14,673 nt of DNA from Candidatus Hodarchaeota archaeon (GTDB lineage: Archaea > Asgardarchaeota > Heimdallarchaeia > Hodarchaeales > Hodarchaeaceae). The translations under genes and the position numbers were made by a program. The notes under the pieces were generated by a model. That model was not told where the DNA came from. It ran no database searches and was given only the letters and a program-made list of their open reading frames with translations. Location of the stretch: contig JAUUVJ010000039.1 of assembly GCA_030589605.1 (NCBI GenBank), positions 1 through 14,673 on the forward strand, given 5' to 3'. This document shows positions 1 to 7,004 of this stretch, piece after piece (within the stretch, counting starts at the first letter, position 1; each line of letters starts with the position of its first letter).

Positions 1-764
1 CTTCCATAAAAGATGCTAAAGGAAGGCTTTTCAATGGAATTTTTGGAACTCATGACGGAATGGGTATGAAACCTATTGGTAATTGGCTTCCTGAAGCAGA
101 AAAAACTATTTTACAAAAATTACTTGTAGAAAAACATCGAGCATTACCAAACTATACGAAAATCCCAGGAGGAAAACGAATAATCTATGAATTATGTGCA
201 ACTCCATGGAGTTACATAAATGAATCTAATTCTGATGAAGCTTTTTCTTTACAATTGAAAAGGTATATCGCTTTGTTTTCATTAGGATTAATGATCAAAA
301 GTGTTCCTGCTATCTATATCAATGGATTATTAGGTATTTCGAATTTTGAAGGAAATTTAGAAGAAAATAGATCGATAAATAGAGAAATCCTCGATTATAA
401 TCATGTCATAGACCAATTAGAAGATATAAAATCAAAAACAAGTCAAATTTTCAATGAAATTATCAGACTTATCAAAATCAGGGTTAAAGAGGAAGCATTC
501 GACCCAAAAGGGGATATTGAACCGTTATTTGTTCATGAGAACGTAATTTCAGTATTAATTTCATCTTCTTCCAATAGGAATAGAATTTTAGCTTTAGTAA
601 ATGTATCGAAAACAAATTTGAAAGTGAAAATTCAAAGAAAAATGATACAATCAAAACGAGGGACCGATTTAATAACGGAAACTGTAATTAATTTTAATCA
701 CTCATCCAAAAAACTACAATTAAGATCATATCAGACCTACTGGATTAAACTTGAAGAAAATTGA
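1..764 (+). CDS. GH13_18 sugar phosphorylase, C-terminal part (glucosylglycerate/sucrose phosphorylase-like)
   Basis: This is the 3' part of a gene that begins before the window; the open frame starts at base 3 and about 253 residues are visible. The family uses phosphate to split an alpha-glucoside into glucose 1-phosphate and an acceptor such as fructose, glycerate or glycerol. What shows this: the FGTHDG motif at the left edge, whose Asp (codon 54-56) matches the transition-state-stabilising Asp of sucrose phosphorylases; then VPAIYINGLLG, the INRE motif followed by LD, and a C-terminal beta domain beginning near AFDPKG. The INREILD form resembles glucosylglycerate phosphorylases (E. coli YcjM type) more than classical sucrose phosphorylases, which usually carry INRHYY; this is family memory, not a search result. 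The nucleophile and acid/base lie outside the window, so substrate is open. An internal ATG at 60 is not the start. The glycosyltransferase follows after 27 bp, so the two are probably cotranscribed. Confidence 0.85.
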   Translation, partial: SIKDAKGRLFNGIFGTHDGMGMKPIGNWLPEAEKTILQKLLVEKHRALPNYTKIPGGKRIIYELCATPWSYINESNSDEAFSLQLKRYIALFSLGLMIKSVPAIYINGLLGISNFEGNLEENRSINREILDYNHVIDQLEDIKSKTSQIFNEIIRLIKIRVKEEAFDPKGDIEPLFVHENVISVLISSSSNRNRILALVNVSKTNLKVKIQRKMIQSKRGTDLITETVINFNHSSKKLQLRSYQTYWIKLEEN

Positions 765-791
765 CATTTATTAAGACTGGTGAAAATCTAG

Positions 792-1997
792 ATGTATAAA
801 ACCGTGGTTGTTATTCCAACTTACTGGAAAAGGGGGCCTTTAACAAGTGAGGATGCATTATACGACCATCCTACAGATCTTGATAATCCCAAGGAAACTT
901 TATCTAGAACTTTGAACTCATTAACAAAGCTAAATGGTAAATTCAGCATTATAGTTCTCGGAACTCCCACTCGGCCTTCAATAGGGGAAGAGATGGACAA
1001 AGAAATTACTAATATCATATCATCACAAACTATGACTCAGGAAACTATTTATTTTGGCCATAAAGCACTTATGGATTTAAGAAAACGCTTATCGAAAGAA
1101 TTACAAAACAATTTGATTAATTTAGTCTCAAATCAAGGATATGGAAATGTTAGAAATCTGTGCATATTACTACCTTACCTCTTGAATTATGAAGTTGCTA
1201 TACTAATCGATGATGATGAGATTATTACTAACAAAAAATTCGTGGGAAATGCAACTGAATTCATCGGCAAAGTCACTGAGAATGATAAGGTACTTGGATT
1301 AGTGTTAGGATTCTATAGAAACAAAGATGGATCAGTTCTTTGTGATGAAACCCAAACTCCATGGTGGGAACAACTATTCTGGAATAAAATCGCATTAAAA
1401 AACCAATCTTTCGAAATTATTGATAAAACAAATCAACCTCGTCTTGTACCCACTTCATTTGCATTGGGAGGTAACATGGTCATATATAAAGACTGTTTCA
1501 CTATTCCCTTTGATCCATTGGTTTCTAGAGGAGAAGATATGGATTATTTAAGAAATATCCAATATTTTGGTTTTGACGCGAAATTAGATCGATCCCTTTC
1601 AATAACCCATCTTCCTCCAAAAACAGAGATACCTTATGTCGAAAAATTTCAGCAAGATATTCGTAGATTTGTCTATTCATACTTTAAGTCATCTTCTATG
1701 AAAATTAACCCTAATAAATATGACCCTTACCCAGGATATTTCCTAAAGCAGGTTGAAGGAAAAATTCTTATGACCGAACTTCTATACTATATTTTCCAGA
1801 ACCATGAACAATTTTATAATGTCAAAAGTCAAAAAGAATTGATCTCGAAAATTCAAGAATTTCCATCCATTCTTTCTGAAAGTACATCTAAATATAAAAA
1901 CCAGAAAGATTCCTATCTTAGATTTCAAAAAAAATGGGAAGAGCTACTGTTTCTCATTAGTAAGAAGAATGTAGGAAATGTATTGGGGAATATTTAG
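792..1997 (+). CDS. GT-A fold (family 2-like) glycosyltransferase, acceptor unknown
   Basis: 401 residues, no signal peptide or membrane helix, so probably cytoplasmic. The N-terminus (VVVIPTYW) is the first beta strand of a nucleotide-sugar-binding GT-A fold. An acidic DDDE cluster at residues 140-143 follows a hydrophobic strand (VAILI) and fits the metal-binding DXD position. LGGNMVIY (225-232), RGEDMDYL (246-253) and a later THLPP resemble the catalytic and acceptor region of family 2 enzymes. ATG 792 is supported by GGTGA at 779-783. The gene sits 27 bp after the phosphorylase gene, which suggests they act on the same glycoside, for example making versus recycling a glucosylglycerate-like compound; that is inference. 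I cannot name the donor or acceptor. After the TAG stop the same frame stays open for 45 more codons (see findings), so a longer ancestral protein is possible. Confidence 0.72.
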   Translation: MYKTVVVIPTYWKRGPLTSEDALYDHPTDLDNPKETLSRTLNSLTKLNGKFSIIVLGTPTRPSIGEEMDKEITNIISSQTMTQETIYFGHKALMDLRKRLSKELQNNLINLVSNQGYGNVRNLCILLPYLLNYEVAILIDDDEIITNKKFVGNATEFIGKVTENDKVLGLVLGFYRNKDGSVLCDETQTPWWEQLFWNKIALKNQSFEIIDKTNQPRLVPTSFALGGNMVIYKDCFTIPFDPLVSRGEDMDYLRNIQYFGFDAKLDRSLSITHLPPKTEIPYVEKFQQDIRRFVYSYFKSSSMKINPNKYDPYPGYFLKQVEGKILMTELLYYIFQNHEQFYNVKSQKELISKIQEFPSILSESTSKYKNQKDSYLRFQKKWEELLFLISKKNVGNVLGNI

Positions 1998-2136
1998 ATC
2001 ATCCGAAGAGAAGAAAGGAAAACCTTATGGAATTTAAAAAACAGTATCTCTGAAAAACGAGAAAACAAACTATATATAGTATGTTTTGGAAATAAGACTC
2101 CAATCTATTGGGAAATTAAAAGGTATTATTTCTGAT

Positions 2137-2170
2137 GAGAACTTAATATTTGGATTCTCGCCTTTTTTTT
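2137..2170 (+). terminator. Candidate terminator of the phosphorylase-glycosyltransferase unit
   Basis: A short inverted repeat, GAGAA (2137-2141) with TTCTC (2155-2159) and a 13-base loop, is followed by eight T (2163-2170). Archaeal RNA polymerase terminates mainly at T-runs, so the T-run is the stronger part; the 5-bp stem is weak. The position, downstream of the glycosyltransferase and just before the promoter-like box of the binding protein gene, fits. Confidence 0.4.
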
Positions 2171-2180
2171 CACAAAGATT

Positions 2181-2190
2181 ACTTATAGAT
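2181..2190 (+). promoter_or_regulatory. Candidate TATA box of the solute-binding protein gene
   Basis: ACTTATAGAT lies directly after the T-run. Its centre is about 31 bp before ATG 2217, which predicts a nearly leaderless mRNA starting around 2211. This supports ATG 2217 over ATG 2199, because 2199 would then not be transcribed. A second AT-rich element, the 12-bp palindrome ACTATATATAGT at 2069-2080, could act as an alternative upstream TATA box with a long leader. Confidence 0.45.
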
Positions 2191-2216
2191 AAAAACGAAT
2201 GGTGGTTAAACTAAAA

Positions 2217-3824
2217 ATGAAAAAAATTAGAAATTTTGTTATATTGTCACTAGCCGCAGCTTTGATTCTGGCGGCTTTTACAGTGATTCCACAGACACCA
2301 GCAGCACCAGCAGCACCAGCAGCTTTACCCAATTTTGAAATTGTTTTACCCTGGGGTACTGACTCTCCTCGTGGAAAAATCATTAGGTCAATGATTCAAA
2401 ATGAAACAAATATCGGTACCGGTAGATATAATTACACGTTTACACAAGTAGGCGGTGGTCCAAGTGACCGTGATGCTTTAAGGGCACGTTTCTTAGCTGG
2501 AAATTATCCAAACTTGATCCTTTGTACCCAAGACTGGTACACTGAGTTTGCAGAATATGGTATTTGGGAAAATTTTGCTCCAAATATTGCCGCATGGACA
2601 AGTGTTGAAAGAAGCACTTGGGTCGCTGATATTCCAGATGGTTGGTGGAGTATACTAGACCTTGACAATGGTGATGGTACAGGAGATGACATTTATGCAT
2701 TGCCCTTCTTTGGACAATCAATCCTTCCTTACATTAACAAAGATCATTTCAATGCAGCAACCCTTGATTGGAATGACACTCTCGACACTGTCGCTGAATT
2801 TATGTCTTCCAGTGCTACATTAAATGCAACAGGTTTTACACCCTTTGCATTGGTTGGAACTGGAATCAGTGATATTGCATACATGAACTATATGCTTGGT
2901 TCCGTTGATAACTATATTAATTCACGTTCTAACCCCGCTACAGTGTATCCATGGGATTCACAAGAAAGATATGGTGTCAATGGTACAATGAGCGTTGAAG
3001 GACTTACAGCATATCTAAAAATGAAAGGTGAAGGCTGGACTGTCTCTACTGTAGATGCTACAGATGGTGGTGGCGCAAATACCCTATTTGCTACAAATAA
3101 AACCAGTATGGTCTTTTGTGGACCTTGGGGAACAGAAATTTTTGAACGTGACTCCAAAGCTGCCGGCATAAACCTTAATTTTACAGCAGTTCCTATGCCA
3201 GCTTCTCTTGATGGTCTTCGTTCCACAATTACAGGTGGTGGAATCTCATTTGTACCAAAACTTCAACCAAATGCTACAATGAAAGCTGACGCAATGCTCC
3301 TTGCAGAGTGGCTATTAGAAGACGTAAACCAGATGAAAACAGTTGAAAACTGGCTTGGATCTTCATGGAGACTTCCAGTCCGAAGCAGTGTGCAAAATGA
3401 CCCATGGTTCGATGTTTTTCCAAACCGCACAAACTATAAAATACACATTGACTCGCAAGTTTACGCATATCCATGGGGTCGCCAACATCCTACGTGGATG
3501 TCCATCCATGAAAGCGTAATGATACCAGGTTATTTAGCTGCACTCCAAAATATTACTTGGAATAGTGACCTTACTGATGCACAATATGAAGCTCAAGCTC
3601 AAGCCGCTCTAGATGCCATGGCTTTAGAAATTGAGTTAAACTATCTGCCAAATATTCCAACAACGACTCCAGGAACAACTATTATTGTACCTACAGATGT
3701 TATTGTAACCTCTATTATAACTCAAATTGTTACATCCGTTGTTCAAGCCAGTGGTTTTGGCATTATTGTCTCATTAGCAGGTGTTAGTACATTCTATTTC
3801 TTCTTTAAAAAACGCAAGAAATAG
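2217..3824 (+). CDS. Extracellular sugar-binding protein of an ABC importer, C-terminally membrane-anchored
   Basis: Family 1 solute-binding protein (MalE/UgpB type), the receptor of the importer encoded downstream. Numbered from ATG 2217 (535 residues): a signal peptide with MKKIR and a hydrophobic core (about 1-25), a short Pro/Ala linker (28-37), the binding domain (about 40-475), a Thr/Val-rich stalk (about 481-509), one membrane helix (about 510-530) and the tail KKRKK. There is no lipobox cysteine, so anchoring is by the C-terminal helix, an archaeal habit. About ten N-X-S/T sequons suggest N-glycosylation outside the cell. DLDNGDGTGDD (148-158) resembles a calcium-binding loop. An in-frame ATG at 2199 would add six residues; 2217 is preferred because of the basic n-region and the TATA spacing. 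The gene looks richer in GC than its neighbours, suggesting high expression. Substrate unknown; the mannosidase and phosphorylase nearby point to a glycoside or oligosaccharide. Confidence 0.87.
   Translation: MKKIRNFVILSLAAALILAAFTVIPQTPAAPAAPAALPNFEIVLPWGTDSPRGKIIRSMIQNETNIGTGRYNYTFTQVGGGPSDRDALRARFLAGNYPNLILCTQDWYTEFAEYGIWENFAPNIAAWTSVERSTWVADIPDGWWSILDLDNGDGTGDDIYALPFFGQSILPYINKDHFNAATLDWNDTLDTVAEFMSSSATLNATGFTPFALVGTGISDIAYMNYMLGSVDNYINSRSNPATVYPWDSQERYGVNGTMSVEGLTAYLKMKGEGWTVSTVDATDGGGANTLFATNKTSMVFCGPWGTEIFERDSKAAGINLNFTAVPMPASLDGLRSTITGGGISFVPKLQPNATMKADAMLLAEWLLEDVNQMKTVENWLGSSWRLPVRSSVQNDPWFDVFPNRTNYKIHIDSQVYAYPWGRQHPTWMSIHESVMIPGYLAALQNITWNSDLTDAQYEAQAQAALDAMALEIELNYLPNIPTTTPGTTIIVPTDVIVTSIITQIVTSVVQASGFGIIVSLAGVSTFYFFFKKRKK
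2297..2323 (+). repeat. Three perfect tandem copies of a 9-bp unit
   Basis: ACCAGCAGC is repeated exactly at 2297-2305, 2306-2314 and 2315-2323. In frame it encodes (Pro-Ala-Ala)x3, the linker between the signal peptide and the mature binding domain. The copy number may vary by replication slippage, which would change only the linker length. Confidence 0.9.
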
Positions 3825-3845
3825 ACCGTTAAACAGTTTGTATGA

Positions 3846-3884
3846 TTGAAGATCAATTCTTCAACATCCCCCCTCTTTTTTTTT
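3846..3884 (+). terminator. Hairpin plus 9-T run downstream of the binding protein gene
   Basis: A perfect 7-bp inverted repeat, TTGAAGA (3846-3852) and TCTTCAA (3858-3864) with a 5-base loop, is followed by a C-rich spacer and nine T (3876-3884). It lies 21 bp after the binding protein stop. It can end or attenuate the abundant binding protein transcript, or protect its 3' end. It also shows that a TTG start at 3846 for the permease is unlikely, because that codon lies inside the stem. Confidence 0.65.
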
Positions 3885-3894
3885 GATTTAACTA

Positions 3895-3905
3895 TTTTTA
3901 TAAAA
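3895..3905 (+). promoter_or_regulatory. Candidate TATA box of the permease-ATPase operon
   Basis: TTTTTATAAAA is close to the archaeal TATA consensus and lies just after the terminator. A start of transcription near 3926 would leave a leader of about 34 bases containing the ribosome binding site AGAAGGT (3945-3951), 8 bases before the TTG at 3960. Confidence 0.5.
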
Positions 3906-3959
3906 CTTGTTAAGAATTACCTGATAGATAAAAATGTAGTATTAAGAAGGTATTTTATT

Positions 3960-6900
3960 TTGGAAGCTAATGAACGTCAGGTTAAGCATAGTATTTGGCT
4001 TAGACTAATTCCTTTACTAAATGGAATAATTCCAATAATTCTTATAAGTACCACTTACTTATATTTTTTAATTGCCTATAATACTGCTGGTGGATCCTCT
4101 GCCATTGGATACTTCATCTATGGATGGACTGAATTACTTATTTTATCGACATTTGTGTCTATAGTGCCTGGAGTAGCAAGTTGGTTTCTTTATGGATTAG
4201 AATTTGTTGGGAGTGAATTTACTGCTTTTCTTTTAATCAATATTTTAATTTTAATAGGAGGGATTGCTTGTACTGTTAGTGGATTTGCCTATTCATCTGA
4301 TAAACCCCAAAGAAATCGAATTTTATTGTTACTCGGTGGGATATTAACTTTTCCTCTTGGAATTCTTTCATTTATGGCAATATTCATGACTAGATCAAAA
4401 AGCGAAGAATCGGAACATATTTCATTGAAGACACGATTTGTAACTGAATTTCGAAAGAATAAATTGCCTTATATTTTAATTATTCCATTTATCATTTTTC
4501 TTCTTTTCTCTTATTTAATTCCCATTCTCCGCGGTTTATATATAACATTTTTCTCTTATCCGCTTGATGATCTTTCAAGAGCCTTCATTCCTGTAGATTA
4601 TTCTCAGGATCCTTTGATTTGGACAATACATGCCTTACTTGGAGGTTTACAAAATCAAGATCCGATCTTTGTAGGTATTGATAACTTATTAGAGTTATTT
4701 TCACACACGAGTAGAGCAGGATCGTTTCAAAAGGCATTAAATAATAATATTTTTTTTGTTATTATTTTCGTTCCAAGTGTAATTGCATTTTCATTATTTT
4801 TAGCAGTTGTACTGAATAATAAATTTCTGAAGGGAGAAGACGCCTATACAACTATTTTTTACATGCCAGTAATAACTTCCATTCTCGTTGTCTCAGTAAT
4901 CTGGCTTAGAGTTATTTTTGATCCTGATAGTGGTGTTTTAACCTTATTAATGCAGATTTTAACTCCAATAGTTGATTTATTTTTCATAATTTTGAATATT
5001 ATTACCTTAGGGTTAATTCCGGCCAATAGCGTAGCTGATAATATCGATTGGCTTTCTCAATACCTAATGGAAAGTATTGCAGGAATGACTATATGGCGTC
5101 GTGTTGGATTCGATGTATTGATCCTTCTAGCTGGGTTAAAATCGATACCTAAATCATTATACGAAGCAGCGGAAATTGATGGCCACGGAGCTTGGAGTAA
5201 GTTCAAGAATATTACTATTCCAATGTTGAAAGGGCCATTAGGAGTAGTAATAGTCTTAGAATTAATCAATGGCTGGTTAGTATTTCAAGAATTATATGGC
5301 CTCAATGTTGCAGGTTCTGATAACACATTAGCAATATATTTGGTTTATAATTACGCTGATCCAAGAATAATGACCTTTGCTTCTACCGTGGGTTATTTCA
5401 TCTTTGCAATGAGCGCTTTTCTTACTCTAATAGACAGGACAAGAGTACGAGGAATCCTTAAAGCTTATGTTATTACTTGTTTGTTAGCTATATTATTTTC
5501 TATCCCCTCTAATCGGGCAAATACTGATCCTAAGGGGTTGGGTTTAACTGTAGAATGGCTTACCTATGATATTTTCTTCATGGCTATTTCTTTCTTCATT
5601 TTAACGTATTATTTAATATTTATTGTCATTAAAAATAGAGATATTGAACAAGATTTAATAGGCTTACGAAATATTGGAGTTTTCACCCTTTTTACCTCAA
5701 TTCTCTACCTACTGAATGGTTATAACAGTTATTCACAATCAGATTTTGGTGTGACTGAATTTGCAATTGGTATTTTTCCTTATATTCCGATATTGATGTT
5801 AGGTGCATTACCATTATTTATTGGTCTATTCCTTCTTCTATTAAACAGGTATCCATCTGTGAAAGAAAAAACTAAGCTTATATTTTCATTAACTTGGGGT
5901 TTTAGTATCCTTATAGCTTTTAGTTTAATTTCACTTGAAATTATCTCTTCTTTCATTAGATTTGCAGAGTTACATACAGGTGAAGAACTAACATTTTATT
6001 TAGATTTGCTATTGGTAGCTAATGGAGTTCTTAGAGGTACTAATACAATACTAGTTGGTAGTGCTTTTATTTGGATAATTATAGCCCTACTGGTAATTCG
6101 CGGTTTGTATAGATCTACAACACATTTTGCTACGTTATCATTAATTCTCGGAATTATTGTAATGTTTATTGGATTACTCCCAACCCTGTTCACTCTTTTT
6201 TCAATAGTCCTATCATCTTACTTGATTGGTGTGATATTGGTTATTATCGGTTTAATGATGGTTTTTGCACATATATATGTACCTATCGTAAAAAGCTCTG
6301 ATGATTCACATTCCATTATAGCTTTTGGATCATTAGTCTTGATTTTTGCGAATATTGGATGGTTCCTATTCGTTCCGTTTTCAGCAATTGCAAGCCATGA
6401 ACTTGTTTCCATCATTTTTGTTGGCTTAACAATGTTTATTGATATTATTGGTTTTGCTATTTTCGGTCTGGGAATTTTGAAGGCCAGAAACGAGAATCAG
6501 CTAGCTGTAAAAGTTTCTGGTTTCTGTTATTTAGGATGGGCACTTTTTACATTTATTTGGCGAATTCTTTCACCTATATTATTCATTCCTCAAGTTGGGT
6601 ATTTATCCCTTGATTTAGGATTAATTACCTCAAATATGGCATTGATAATGTTAAATAACATTATTATTATTATTCTCTTCATCCTGAATGGTATCCTGTT
6701 AGTAATTGGAACTCTTCTCACAGAGAAGATATATGAGGGATCTCCTAGATTTTTGTTACCATATAGTATAGTTAATCTTTTCGGTATTCTTATGATCAGT
6801 TTACCATTGTTTATCGGAGTAGAATTAGGCACAATGAATATATTCTTTATTTCAATGGAAATAGGACTCCTCATCAAAATAATAGTTGTACCTATTATCG

Positions 6901-7004
6901 GTATTTTATTATTCTGGTCTTTTTTTAATCAAATTAGAAAAATTCCTTCCTCTTTCTCTTTGGAAGATAAATCTAGTAATATTCAAGGAAGTGTAACTTT
7001 ATGA
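3960..7004 (+). CDS. Giant MalF-type sugar ABC permease with large extra membrane domains
   Basis: First permease subunit of the importer. Numbered from TTG 3960 (1014 residues): an N-terminal region with about four helices (14-142); the MalF/UgpA-like core (about 167-497), opening with LPYILIIPFI and containing the EAA loop (EAAEIDGHGAWSKF, starting at 402) that docks on the ATPase; then a C-terminal extension of about 517 residues (498-1014) with some 12-14 hydrophobic segments, which I do not recognise. MalF-type permeases usually have about 290-510 residues, so this is two to three times normal length. Start choice: the frame is open back to a TTG at 3846, but that codon sits in a terminator hairpin, and the first in-frame ATG lies beyond the third predicted helix. 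TTG 3960 has AGAAGGT 8 bases upstream. The stop overlaps the next gene as ATGA, implying translational coupling. Core assignment is firm; the role of the extensions is unknown. Confidence 0.85.
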   Translation: MEANERQVKHSIWLRLIPLLNGIIPIILISTTYLYFLIAYNTAGGSSAIGYFIYGWTELLILSTFVSIVPGVASWFLYGLEFVGSEFTAFLLINILILIGGIACTVSGFAYSSDKPQRNRILLLLGGILTFPLGILSFMAIFMTRSKSEESEHISLKTRFVTEFRKNKLPYILIIPFIIFLLFSYLIPILRGLYITFFSYPLDDLSRAFIPVDYSQDPLIWTIHALLGGLQNQDPIFVGIDNLLELFSHTSRAGSFQKALNNNIFFVIIFVPSVIAFSLFLAVVLNNKFLKGEDAYTTIFYMPVITSILVVSVIWLRVIFDPDSGVLTLLMQILTPIVDLFFIILNIITLGLIPANSVADNIDWLSQYLMESIAGMTIWRRVGFDVLILLAGLKSIPKSLYEAAEIDGHGAWSKFKNITIPMLKGPLGVVIVLELINGWLVFQELYGLNVAGSDNTLAIYLVYNYADPRIMTFASTVGYFIFAMSAFLTLIDRTRVRGILKAYVITCLLAILFSIPSNRANTDPKGLGLTVEWLTYDIFFMAISFFILTYYLIFIVIKNRDIEQDLIGLRNIGVFTLFTSILYLLNGYNSYSQSDFGVTEFAIGIFPYIPILMLGALPLFIGLFLLLLNRYPSVKEKTKLIFSLTWGFSILIAFSLISLEIISSFIRFAELHTGEELTFYLDLLLVANGVLRGTNTILVGSAFIWIIIALLVIRGLYRSTTHFATLSLILGIIVMFIGLLPTLFTLFSIVLSSYLIGVILVIIGLMMVFAHIYVPIVKSSDDSHSIIAFGSLVLIFANIGWFLFVPFSAIASHELVSIIFVGLTMFIDIIGFAIFGLGILKARNENQLAVKVSGFCYLGWALFTFIWRILSPILFIPQVGYLSLDLGLITSNMALIMLNNIIIIILFILNGILLVIGTLLTEKIYEGSPRFLLPYSIVNLFGILMISLPLFIGVELGTMNIFFISMEIGLLIKIIVVPIIGILLFWSFFNQIRKIPSSFSLEDKSSNIQGSVTL

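Noticed and set aside
2069..2080. ACTATATATAGT palindrome as a regulator operator
   Set aside because: A 12-bp palindrome made of alternating T and A is expected in DNA this AT-rich, and there is no second copy; retained only as a possible alternative TATA box.
3846..3959. TTG at 3846 as the start of the first permease
   Set aside because: The codon is the first base triplet of a perfect hairpin followed by nine T, and lies upstream of a TATA-like box; TTG 3960 has a ribosome binding site and a hydrophobic N-terminal region begins soon after.
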